Below are positions 28,201 through 34,029 of a stretch of DNA of 64,000 bases, one piece after another; the stretch's first letter is position 1, and the number at the start of each line of letters is the position of its first letter. The notes under the pieces are model-generated. The model was not told the origin of the DNA. It searched no databases and saw nothing but the letters and a program-made list of their open reading frames with translations. The DNA is taken from positions 3,286,001 to 3,350,000 of the forward strand of contig NZ_CP139781.1 of assembly GCF_019679435.2 (NCBI RefSeq), written 5' to 3'. Source of the DNA: Actomonas aquatica (lineage in GTDB: Bacteria; Verrucomicrobiota; Verrucomicrobiia; Opitutales; Opitutaceae). A program made the translations under genes and the position numbers.

Positions 28201-31200
28201 AGGCGCAACCCCGCTGAGCGTGCCGACGGTGGGTCCATCGATGACGACATACGTGAGCACGTCGCCATCGACATCGATTCCAGCCAAGGTGATTGCGACC
28301 GCCGTGTCCTCGAGGGCATCTACGGTTTGGGCAGAGGCGATGGGTGCATCGTTCGTAGGTGTAATCTGAATACTCACGATCGCGGGGGCCGATTCGCTCT
28401 CTCCATCCGTGACGCGGAATGCGAATGCGTCCGAACCGTTGAAATCGGGATTCGGGGTGTAGCTCACGTTTGGCGCGATGCCGCTGAGACTGCCATACGC
28501 GGGATTTGCATCGATCACGTAGGTGAGCCCATCGCCGTCGATATCCGTGCCGGTTAGCGTGATGGGGAGCGAGGTATCCTCCGCCGTCGTGACGCTCTGG
28601 TCATCCGCTGCGGGGACGTCGTTCACGGGTGCCACTTCGATCGTGATCGTGGTCTCGGCGGAATCGAGTTCACCGTCATTGGCGACGACAACAAAGCTGT
28701 CCGTGCCGTTAAAGTTGGCGGTCGGCGTGTAAGTTAATTCCCCCGCCGCATCCACGCTCAGCGCACCATTGGTCGGCCCGGCGGTGATGGTAAACGTGAG
28801 TGGGTCATCTTCGATATCGGTGGCCGTGAGCGTAAACGTGAGCGGCTCATCTTCGGTCGCAGCGAGGGTGGCGGCTTCGACAACCGGTGCGTCGTTGATC
28901 GGCAGGATGGTGAGTGCAATGAGTGCGGGCGCAGAATCGGCCTGACCGTCGTTCACCGTTATCACAAATTCGTCGGTGCCGTAATAGTCTTCGTCCGGCG
29001 TGTAGGTCGGCGCGAAGGGATCGCCCGACAGGGTGCCATGAACCGGCGGCGTGACCACGGTCAGCGTGAGCGCATCCCCTTCCGCATCAAATGTCGCCAG
29101 CTCGACAACCACCGCCGAATCTTCGTCCAGTTCCACCTCGGCCGCAGCCACGCTGGGCGCATCGTTCACCGCGGTCACAGTGATCGCGACGGTCGCTGGA
29201 GCAGAATCGACAGTGCCATCATTCACCACGAAGGTGAACGCGTCGGGGCCCGCGAAGTTCGCCTCCGGCGTGTAACTCAGCGCTGGCGCGGTTCCGCTCA
29301 GCGAACCGTGGGTCGGTCCCTCGATTACGGTGTAGCTCAGGGCATCTCCATCGATATCGCTTCCGGTCAAAGTGAACGCCACCGACGTGTCTTCGTCGGT
29401 CGAGACGGACTGCCCGGCCGCCACCGGCAGATCGTTGCCGGGCGTGACGATGAGTGTCACGGTGGCCGGGGTCGAATCCAGCAAAGCATCGCTGGCGAGA
29501 TAGGTGAAACTGTCGCCGCCGTTGAAGTCCGGCGTCGGCGTGTAGGTGGCCGTTGTTCCGACCAGCACCAACGTGCCGTGCGCCGGGCCCTCCAAGATGG
29601 CAAACGTCAGCACGTCACCGTCATCGACATCGACACCGCTCAGCTCGATGGCGAGCGCGACGTCCTCAGACGTGGACACCGTCAGGTCGTCGGCTGCGGG
29701 GGCGTCATTCACCGATGCAACGACGAGTTCGACCGTCGCGACGTTCGAGTCGGCGCTCCCGTCGTTCACGACGAACGTGAAGGTATCGCCACCATGGTAG
29801 TTGGCCGCCGGCGTGTAAGTGAGATCCGGTGCGGTGCCGGACAGGGTGCCGTGGGTCGGGGCGTCGACGATTACGTAAGCCAGCGCGTCGCCATCGATAT
29901 CGGTGCCGACCAACGGGATCGCAGCGCTGTCGTCTTCCGCCAACTCGACCCGTTGCGAGGCCGCGACGGGCACGTCGTTGACCGGCTGCACAGTGACGGT
30001 GATCGTTGCTGGCGCGGACTCCAACTGGCCATCTGAAGCCGTGACCGTGAAGGTGTCCTCACCATAAAAATTCTCGAGCGGCGTGTAGGTAACCTGGCTG
30101 CCGACCAACACCACGGCACCCGAGATCGGCGCGGTCGCGATAACGAAGCTCAAGCTGTCGCCATCAGGGTCGCTGCCGCTCAGCGCAAACTCGACGGCCG
30201 TATCTTCGAGCGTCGTCACCGCCTGGGTGGACGCACTCGGCGCGTCATTCAAATTGGAGACTGCAAGCGTCACCGTGCCCACGTTCGACGTGATTGATCC
30301 ATCGGAGGCGCGGAACGTGAACACGTCGGTTCCGTTCGTGTTGGCTGGCGGCGTGTAAGTCAGATCCGGAGCGGTGCCATCGAGCGTGCCGAGGATCGGC
30401 GCATCGATGATCGCAAAACTCAGGACATCCCCATCGACGTCGGTTGCCGGTAGCGTGATCGCGAGCGTATCACCTTCATCGACCGCGAGGGTGAGGTCGC
30501 TCGCCACCGGCGCGTCATTGATCGGGTGGATCACCAGCGAGACGGTGGCAACCGACGATGTCAGTGCGCCATCGGAGCTCGTGTAGGTGAAACTGTCCGC
30601 GCCGTGGAAGTTGGGATCCGGCGTGTAAGTGAGCGTGTCGCCCGCGCCGCTCAGCACGCCGAAGCTTGGTGCATCAGCGACCGCGAAACTAAGGGTGTCG
30701 CCGTCCACGTCGTTGCCGCTCAAGCTCACCGCGACCGGCGTGTCTTCGTCAAGTGACGCGCTCACGTCGTCCGCCGTCGGCGCATCGTTCACCGCCGCGA
30801 CCGTAATGGTGAACGTCGCCAGGTTCGAATCGCCGGCCCCGTCCGACGCGCGGTAGGTGAAGGAATCGGTGCCGTTAAAATTGGCCGCGGGAGTGTAAGT
30901 AAGGCCGGGCGCCGTGCCCGACAGGCCACCGCTGGTCGGGGCATCCACCACCGTGTAGCTGAGAGCATCGCCGTCCGCATCGTTCGCCACCAGCTCAACG
31001 TCGGCCGGGTTGTCCTCATTGGTCACTATAGCCAAATCTTCCGCGACCGGCAGGTCGTTCACCGACTGGACCACGAGCGTGACCGTGGCCGGCATCGAAA
31101 CCAAACTTCCGTCAGACACCGTGAAGCTGAAAGCGTCTTCGCCGGCGAAGTTCGCAAAAGGCGAGTAGCTCACCTGCGCCCCTACCAACGTCAACGACCC

Positions 31201-33036
31201 AGAAACCGGCTGCGTATCGATCGCGAAACTCAGACTGTCGCCATCCGGATCGCTGCCCGTGAGCGTAAACTCGACCGCGGTGTCTTCCAGGGAGTTGATC
31301 GTCTGGGCGTGTGCCGTCGGCACATCATTCAGGTTGGTGATGCTGATCGTGACCGCACCGACTTCGGAATACGCCGAACCGTCGAATACCCGATAGGTGA
31401 TTGTTTCGACTCCATTGGTGTTCGCATTAGGCGCGTAATCCAAGTCGGGCAAGGTGCCGCTCACTGCGCCCAAGACCGGCGCGGTAAGCAGCTCGTAGCT
31501 CAACGCGTCGCCATCCACGTCGGTCGCCGGCAACACGAACGCGAGCGTATCACCTTCATCGACCGCGAGGGTGAGGTCACCGGCCACCGGCGCGTCATTG
31601 ATCGGGTTGATCAACAGAGATACCGTCGCCGCCGCCGAAGTCAGTGCGCCGTCGGAGCTCGTGTAGGTGAAACTGTCCGTGCCGTGGAAGTTGGGATCCG
31701 GCGTGTAAGTGAGCGTGCCGCCCGCGCCGCTCAGCACGCCGAAGCTCGGTGCATCAGCGACCGCGAAACTAAGGGTGTCGCCGTCCACGTCGTCGCCGCT
31801 CAAGCTCACCGCGACCGTCGTGTCTTCGTCGAGTGACGCGCTCACGTCGTCCGCCGTCGGCGCATCGTTCACCGCCGCGACCGAGATGGTGACTGTCGCC
31901 AGGTTCGAATCGCCTGCCCCATCCGACGCGCGGTAGGTGAAGGAATCGGTGCCGTTAAAATTGGTCGCGGGAGTGTAAGTAAGCCCGGGCGCCGCGCCGG
32001 ACAGGACACCGCCGGTCGGTGCATCCACCACCGTGAACAAAAGCGCATCGCCGTCGGCATCGCTCGCCAGCAGGCCGACTGCGACCGGGGCATCCTCGTC
32101 GGTCGCGATCGCCACGTCCACCGCGACTGGCAACTGGTTCGGGACTGCCGCCGCGCGCAACTCCAACACACCACCGCTGTTGACCGTGAGTCGATCGGCG
32201 ACGACACCACCGACCACGCGGCCATTGATATTCACCGTGCCATTCGGGGCCTCGATGAAACCATACAGCACGGCCCCGCTGTTGTCGTTGAGGCCGCCTG
32301 AATGCACCCGAAACTTCAGCCAGGACGGGTTGGCCGGATTACCCGCCAACGCGTTGAGATTCAGATCATATCGCACGGTCACAATCACCGGCCCGACCAC
32401 CGAAAGCACCGAATTGCTGTTCAGAGTGAGACATTGGAAATGATAGATCGCAGGCTCGGTGGCACCCGGCACCCCGAGCACAAAGCCCGCCCCGCTGTTG
32501 GCGGCGAAATCACCGTAGGTTCCGGCCGGGACCGTGACATTGCCCACACCGCTGTTGAGATTCAGATTACGCAGGGTCGCAAAGTCCCCCGGCGACTCAG
32601 AACCATTGTTCAGATTTACATAACGGTTGCCGGTGGGATTCGGCGGCGCGGAAACCGTCGGTAGGGCAACCGCATCGACCCGACGAACGATGCCACCGAT
32701 GGAAGATCCGCTGTTGATGGTGATGCCGTAATTGCTCGGAGCGGCACTCCCGTCAGCATCCACGATCAGGCCAATCTCCGGACTACCGTTTTGATTAATC
32801 TGCGGCGAGCCGGGCACCCGCAGCTCGCCGGTGATCTGCGCCCCGCTGTTCATATTCATCCACTCTCCCAGCATCATCTGCACGCTGCCCTCGACCTGAC
32901 CATTGATCTGCGGGGCATGACGCACTTGGGCGACGGGATCGTCGGCTTGCGCGAAAAGCGGCGCAGAGAGACCGACAAGAAAGCTAAGCAGCATAAGGCG
33001 CGAAAACCCGCGCGGAGGCAAAAGGTGGCAGGACAT
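16258..33036 (-). CDS. Giant secreted Rhs protein with cadherin-like repeats, LamG modules and a nuclease-like toxin C-terminus
   Basis: 5592 residues from ATG 33036, chosen because it gives a signal peptide (MSCHLLPPRGFSRLMLL to FAQA); a GTG at 33075 is possible. In order: an N-terminal module rich in NSG strand turns (~32-300, polymer- or adhesin-like); 16 cadherin-like repeats (~300-1735; NDAPxA...EDT...DxDGD...YTPxxNFxGxDSFTY); a flavodoxin/amidotransferase-like segment (~1750-1970); PKD-like domains; five LamG domains joined by PKD-like linkers, in a 954-bp tandem repeat; further PKD/Ig domains; then a DUF6531-like entry and YDxxGR RHS repeats (~3950-5380) with the core NPENGRFWNSDIFEG...YSYTHHDPVGYVDYSG. 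The last ~210 residues are a variable, more AT-rich region with a Pro linker and DAATPFVGPNLAYEAKTRHG, a possible PD-(D/E)xK nuclease site. RHS shells encapsulate such toxins. The role (contact-dependent or secreted toxin) is inferred. Confidence 0.9.
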   Translation of the reverse strand: MSCHLLPPRGFSRLMLLSFLVGLSAPLFAQADDPVAQVRHAPQINGQVEGSVQMMLGEWMNMNSGAQITGELRVPGSPQINQNGSPEIGLIVDADGSAAPSNYGITINSGSSIGGIVRRVDAVALPTVSAPPNPTGNRYVNLNNGSESPGDFATLRNLNLNSGVGNVTVPAGTYGDFAANSGAGFVLGVPGATEPAIYHFQCLTLNSNSVLSVVGPVIVTVRYDLNLNALAGNPANPSWLKFRVHSGGLNDNSGAVLYGFIEAPNGTVNINGRVVGGVVADRLTVNSGGVLELRAAAVPNQLPVAVDVAIATDEDAPVAVGLLASDADGDALLFTVVDAPTGGVLSGAAPGLTYTPATNFNGTDSFTYRASDGAGDSNLATVTISVAAVNDAPTADDVSASLDEDTTVAVSLSGDDVDGDTLSFAVADAPSFGVLSGAGGTLTYTPDPNFHGTDSFTYTSSDGALTSAAATVSLLINPINDAPVAGDLTLAVDEGDTLAFVLPATDVDGDALSYELLTAPVLGAVSGTLPDLDYAPNANTNGVETITYRVFDGSAYSEVGAVTISITNLNDVPTAHAQTINSLEDTAVEFTLTGSDPDGDSLSFAIDTQPVSGSLTLVGAQVSYSPFANFAGEDAFSFTVSDGSLVSMPATVTLVVQSVNDLPVAEDLAIVTNEDNPADVELVANDADGDALSYTVVDAPTSGGLSGTAPGLTYTPAANFNGTDSFTYRASDGAGDSNLATFTITVAAVNDAPTADDVSASLDEDTPVAVSLSGNDVDGDTLSFAVADAPSFGVLSGAGDTLTYTPDPNFHGADSFTYTSSDGALTSSVATVSLVIHPINDAPVASDLTLAVDEGDTLAITLPATDVDGDVLSFAIIDAPILGTLDGTAPDLTYTPPANTNGTDVFTFRASDGSITSNVGTVTLAVSNLNDAPSASTQAVTTLEDTAVEFALSGSDPDGDSLSFVIATAPISGAVVLVGSQVTYTPLENFYGEDTFTVTASDGQLESAPATITVTVQPVNDVPVAASQRVELAEDDSAAIPLVGTDIDGDALAYVIVDAPTHGTLSGTAPDLTYTPAANYHGGDTFTFVVNDGSADSNVATVELVVASVNDAPAADDLTVSTSEDVALAIELSGVDVDDGDVLTFAILEGPAHGTLVLVGTTATYTPTPDFNGGDSFTYLASDALLDSTPATVTLIVTPGNDLPVAAGQSVSTDEDTSVAFTLTGSDIDGDALSYTVIEGPTHGSLSGTAPALSYTPEANFAGPDAFTFVVNDGTVDSAPATVAITVTAVNDAPSVAAAEVELDEDSAVVVELATFDAEGDALTLTVVTPPVHGTLSGDPFAPTYTPDEDYYGTDEFVITVNDGQADSAPALIALTILPINDAPVVEAATLAATEDEPLTFTLTATDIEDDPLTFTITAGPTNGALSVDAAGELTYTPTANFNGTDSFVVVANDGELDSAETTITIEVAPVNDVPAADDQSVTTAEDTSLPITLTGTDIDGDGLTYVIDANPAYGSLSGIAPNVSYTPNPDFNGSDAFAFRVTDGESESAPAIVSIQITPTNDAPIASAQTVDALEDTAVAITLAGIDVDGDVLTYVVIDGPTVGTLSGVAPDLTYIPSPNANGSDSFTFQVSDGSLISAPASITIEVAPVNDAPAAISQGVTTFQNTPVSLTLTASDLESDPLTFLVVAQPEHGVLSGTAPALTYSPEPGFSGSDSFAFLANDGVLDSDPGVVTIMVAAPNQPPTVDAGLDATAAVGTSTEISPYGNIILNHDEWTLTEEGFAASPYAGLFAQNMAHWFTGGRPGRFLAYTDTVPGSVDFAYTGDSLKAALEADGHEWVVSSEIPFTLETLLEFDAVFLAANDVDNAILIQYVEGGGSVYISAGTKWCGCDAHVEASWYNDFLEYFGLAYSFPYNGVSGTLAVNSDHPIFEGIETLFYQNGNPVIVIDPDDPLTSVVNRYQERDLMALYSRSAVSASYTLQGSVIDDGLPAPGQLSYQWTLEDGPGFAFIEDPDAATSLVSMLDPGTYRFRLTVSDGEFEVFDEVEILVEINEPPLVYAGPDEVVSDLSDSIRPQAVVTDDGLPRGNALAVEWRILGNAAAVVFSDTNSIQPEIAFTQAGLHVLKLSATDGQEERSDLAEFRIGFRYDALIPNDAVAWWPLNGSNLDVVSNHILGGTRDAIYVPGKVGLGYDFGTRELSRTVKASADLDLGVSEAGFTIELWVNPSRTQDVPLVLWANEGSEGLSLRQWNNGRGLYAELRPTSGSSLGVQADNVFTANTWTHVAVTYDRVTGRVRLYRNGVMILDQAQAANLRMQTTYDLQIGSLRRENRYFQGVLDEIALYGRPLSAAEIAAIHASGAQGKPPLDGNLAPVVYAGADQSITTLSTTLTGTVSDDGEPAGSALTVGWALVEGPAGATVIFGDASSASTSVSFSEAGTYLLQLDADDGLLQATPDVVLVRADVVFDAAVPTDMAAWWPGNGDPHEQINGGHDVELLQGAGYGTGQVSQGFTFDGVNDHGRITKHADLDLGVSEAGFTIELWVNPSRTQDVPLVLWANEGSEGLSLRQWNNGRGLYAELRPTSGSSLGVQADNVFTANTWTHVAVTYDRVTGRVRLYRNGVMILDQAQAANLRMQTTYDLQIGSLRRENRYFQGVLDEIALYGRPLSAAEIAAIHASGAQGKPPLDGNLAPVVYAGADQSITTLSTTLTGTVSDDGEPAGSALTVGWALVEGPAGATVIFGDASSASTSVSFSEAGTYLLQLDADDGLLQATPDVVLVRADVVFDAAVPTDMAAWWPGNGDPHEQINGGHDVELLQGAGYGTGQVSQGFTFDGVNDHGRITKHADLDLGVSEAGFTIELWVNPSRTQDVPLVLWANEGSEGLSLRQWNNGRGLYAELRPTSGSSLGVQADNVFTANTWTHVAVTYDRVTGRVRLYRNGVMILDQAQAANLRMQTTYDLQIGSLRRENRYFQGVLDEIALYGRPLSAAEIAAIHASGAQGKPPLDGNLAPVVYAGADQSITTLSTTLTGTVSDDGEPAGSALTVGWALVEGPAGATVIFGDASSASTSVSFSEAGTYLLQLDADDGLLQATPDVVLVRADVVFDAAVPTDMAAWWPGNGDPHEQINGGHDVELLQGAGYGTGQVSQGFTFDGVNDHGRITKHADLDLGVSEAGFTIELWVNPSRTQDVPLVLWANEGSEGLSLRQWNNGRGLYAELRPTSGSSLGVQADNVFTANTWTHVAVTYDRVTGRVRLYRNGVMILDQAQAANLRMQTTYDLQIGSLRRENRYFQGVLDEIALYGRPLSAAEIAAIHASGAQGKPPLDGNLAPVVYAGADQSITTLSTTLTGTVSDDGEPAGSALTVGWALVEGPAGATVIFGDASSASTSVSFSEAGTYLLQLDADDGLLQATPDVVLVRADVVFDAAVPTDMAAWWPGNGDPHEQINGGHDVELLQGAGYGTGQVSQGFTFDGVNDHGRITKHADLDLGVSEAGFTIELWVNPSRTQDVPLVLWANEGSEGLSLRQWNNGRGLYAELRPTSGSSLGVQADNVFTANTWTHVAVTYDRVTGRVRLYRNGVMILDQAQAANLRMQTTYDLQIGSLRRENRYFQGVLDEIALYGRPLSAAEIAAIHASGAQGKPPVLHNVAPFVVASEPRSAFVGVPVSAAILVADDGLPDPPAALTYLWTKQSGPGLVAVSDPAIAEPSFTFDTAGTYVLRLTVDDGELSAFDEVTVEVAESPDGTPPSITIFEPADGNILLADTYFEIAAVATDDVAIAKVEFFNGAEKLGEQTLPSADEPDVFFWPLTNGLSAGSYTFTAVATDNAGFATTSPEISITVSDDPDVVGAGAFIASPAEDSRISAPTEVSGVISSGSLQSWNLEYRLRPSGDDTSGSAEPWISVASGIDPVGTAATGESAAVPDVIGIFDPTLLLNGIYELRLVVASAGGTTTYGPLAVVVDGNMKIGAFSIAFEDLSVPTPGIPISITRTYDSRDQRVGDFGPGWWIAVGNVRVQKNRNLGTAWWQTPQSGDGIQFYDVLPIDERIVTIAMPDGETHRFRAGALVKNRPGDPDYRSFASIVREGLYKFYPLGDTTATLEPIDATGVLAEQFWIDGTGDQDLYLGEYGDFDYIPFNPTRFRLTTSDGTVMILDEQLGLLEMHDLTGNELTLGRDANQRIDTITSAQVTDTDPIERTVSIVRDATGRVDYIEDLVGRQIDYLYDTEGRLESVTDRELDTTQFFYENPNFPTYLTRILDPRGLPALRSEYDGNGRLKKQIDADGKETIFDRGIDATGRFETITDRLGNPTTYYYDERGNITTQLDAMGAVTEFSYYPDSDRERLRIDHYGNVTSMAYDARGNVTVETIGADATEDAATPTIGYTTRTSYNSRSAPLFMTDPDGRVQSFTYDPVTNDLLTHTVGYGTAEAATTTYTYNADGTLDTITDALLTVTDTDYDYGYSDASYPTATQLVTTTVTDAEGTVLRSTRSILDAQQNQLAQIVTRTLLDGSSEDIVTAYRFDAENRLVATILPDGRVMEMRYTSFGAEAASVQSTSVAAYEAGDDSAARITSMDYDDRGNVVATTYPDGTSERAGFDAEGRRIWTQDRRGYRTFMVYDAVGRQRFTLFPDDNDGIDDAAPTSADDPRLADNPRTETVYDLVGRVTDTYDELGNRTEFVYEDGCSCFQRRKQSIQHLATGNLTTGYQYDNAGNVTHITDPRGNTTETRYDEQGRPYLVIHPATDEHPVTQTETFYDALGRRVAVSDQEGKLTRYRYDGLGRLVEVRQYLDQSLVESDFDFSLPPSTADLVSTRYAYDEAGNQTTQTDALGRVTTYATDALGRRLTRTLPSDPANGVAEVSEVLDYDEWGNLWHRTDFAGHTTTFGYDTLNRLKTKTADVTHPSLIHSHAIARIEYDYDDNGARTAARTYNASDVQLYAESTPRDERGRLDYKDTAAGRLDYGYYANGLLQDVVSSNADGVNIGYRYDDANRLAYVDDASTGVPAKATAYTYNDNGSLETVATPNGVTHTYTYDTLNRLRTLNVTVAAVAGVGDPGSASSLHHYTYALRASGHRQSVTEGPAPSGPFKVTTYAYDDLYRLRGETVTGSATAAELGTVTYDLDKVGNRLTRLSSIPAVTDQSSTYNVRDWLDSDTYDANGNTLNSDQLATRYPLLATTSDPDVYDFEDRLIVRARSDGSSVIVAYDADGLRRQKLIVNSVGTVGRTTSYLVDTNNLTGYAQVFEERTSAVAGGGDPGFETTTKVYTYGNDLISQATLPPAASTFDLNYYVYDGGGTVRELTDESGSITVTYVYDAFGIIVTSVGLTENSYLYRGEQWDPDAGLYYLRARFMNPENGRFWNSDIFEGFSWDPYTLHKYSYTHHDPVGYVDYSGRSSIAVELQAAQTISLFLRAALAVVSVYALYDAYENFSYIDSVGSGRRTQFYEIVGEVEPKPSPEPKPRPGPIPWLPPVDEGGQAGCEMSRVPSRGGDRYHDQYAASLQGGVSAELLVIAQDNEAYNFDAATPFVGPNLAYEAKTRHGFLNNDGVNPRVLTSLEAQFSRASRVSSSCNLGFQIAVDNQAGYQGLKKHFPQYPVRLIPYSGEN
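17303..17328. repeat. Short palindromic element inside the Rhs core (copy 1)
   Basis: CCGGGGTC-acc-GCCCCCGG followed by CTACAGC, in frame, encoding AVAGGGDPG on the minus strand. It is near-identical to the element exactly 600 bp away at 17903. Its protein product is not RHS-like, which suggests that a mobile palindrome inserted into the coding sequence. Confidence 0.55.
17543..17572. repeat. GTAGCGAGTA simple repeat inside the Rhs core
   Basis: Tandem GTAGCGAGTA-type units in frame, encoding LATRYPLLAT in the Rhs protein. The DNA repeat resembles intergenic simple repeats rather than RHS coding sequence. Confidence 0.55.
17903..17928. repeat. Short palindromic element inside the Rhs core (copy 2)
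   Basis: CCGGGGTC-acc-GACCCCGG is a perfect inverted repeat followed by CTACAGC. It is in frame and encodes AVAGVGDPG. Confidence 0.6.
22127..26415. repeat. 954-bp near-identical tandem repeat (4.5 units) encoding LamG + PKD-like modules
   Basis: Units begin at 22127, 23081, 24035, 24989 and 25943 (the last partial, ending near 26415). Each 318-codon unit encodes one LamG domain and one PKD-like linker. Copies differ at only a few dozen positions, and the variants are shared in a mosaic way. For example, one GCC-GCAGCGACCC variant block marks only the units at 24035 and 24989. The period keeps the reading frame. This is recent amplification with gene conversion, and a place where short-read assembly could miscount copies. 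Confidence 0.95.
27815..32140. repeat. Sixteen cadherin-like ~90-residue repeats in the Rhs protein
   Basis: Protein-level tandem repeats, each opening with ND(A/V/L)P and an EDT motif, then DxDGDxLxF and GxDSFTYxxxDG. Repeats 2-3 and 6-7 are also very similar as DNA (the blocks at 31560-31990 and 30480-30910), which shows duplication of multi-repeat blocks. Such domains form elongated, calcium-binding stalks. Confidence 0.9.
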
Positions 33037-33341
33037 ATCGGGAAGAAGCTGTTCCAGAAAGCCGGCCAGTGGCACTCAGGGTGCGGTCACCCTACCTCGC
33101 TGCAAACAGGCGTCAATAATTCATAAAATATTGATGCGCATTTGCTTCTATAACCCGTTAGCTAGGGACTATTATCCATTCAGTGCCTGAGACAACTAAG
33201 CTAATAACCGCTTCAAGTTTTAACTCTGCACCACAAAAACTCTAACCGGATAATCCGAATCGGCGTGGAACCTACGCCTTGAGACCGACGACCAAGCCAA
33301 TTCCCGAACCAGATATGTCGCGCCCACTCGCGGCGAGGGAC

Positions 33342-33363
33342 GGGCTTGTAGCGCAAGGGTTAG
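33342..33363 (+). repeat. Degenerate copy of a tRNA 5' segment
   Basis: GGGCTTGTAGCGCAAGGGTTAG matches the first 22 bases of the truncated tRNA at 33485 except for two mismatches. It contains only the acceptor and D-arm start, so it is not a tRNA. It is probably a duplicated attachment-site remnant. Confidence 0.5.
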
Positions 33364-33484
33364 TTCCGAGTGCGAAGCGCGATATCTCGGCATCGAAATT
33401 CGATGCAGGCACAGGGGACCTGTCTCCTGCGGATTTCCACACTGGACGCCTCGCCCGAAATCACACCATTTTTCCCATCGGAGC

Positions 33485-33532
<48 letters not shown>

Positions 33533-33705
33533 AAGGAGCGATTCTCCCTCTGAAATGGCCTTCTGAAAACGTGCCACTGGACACTTCTTGGACACTTTTT
33601 TACCGCACCGCAGACCAACCACTTTTTCGGGTCGAAAAAAGCTACATCCACCACCGTCCGAAGGTGAGTGCCTCCGCGAGCAAGGCACCCATTGTTTGTG
33701 CGTAC

Positions 33706-34011
33706 ATGAGTCGAACCCCGAGTGACGCCGATCTGAATGCTATCGCTGAACGATTTCTTGAACTCTTTGCCCAACGACTAGCCCAAGTGCTTCCGGCCCC
33801 CCCCGTGGAGAAATCCTGCTGCGGCATGTTAGTCGGAAGAAAGTGCCGAAAGACTTCGCAACGCCCAGTTACCTTCCAGTTGCCAATGCGCCCACCCCTG
33901 ACTCAAAGGGCGTGCGCCACTGTCTGGTTGCCGCTGGCGCAACCTTGTCATGGTAACACCGAACCGTTCCTTCCGATGCCGAAAGTAGTCGGAGGTCTTA
34001 GCTACGGATGA
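33706..34011 (+). CDS. Short open frame, possible mobile-element remnant
   Basis: 101 codons from ATG 33706. The first ~35 residues (MSRTPSDADLNAIAERFLEL to FAQRLAQVL) look like a genuine amphipathic helical protein start. The later part (many Cys, Arg and Pro) looks random. It lies about 175 bp beyond the truncated tRNA, where small excision or accessory genes of integrated elements are often found. It may be the N-terminal remnant of one. Family not recognised. Confidence 0.3.
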   Translation: MSRTPSDADLNAIAERFLELFAQRLAQVLPAPPVEKSCCGMLVGRKCRKTSQRPVTFQLPMRPPLTQRACATVWLPLAQPCHGNTEPFLPMPKVVGGLSYG

Positions 34012-34029
34012 AAGATCAACATTGCCGGG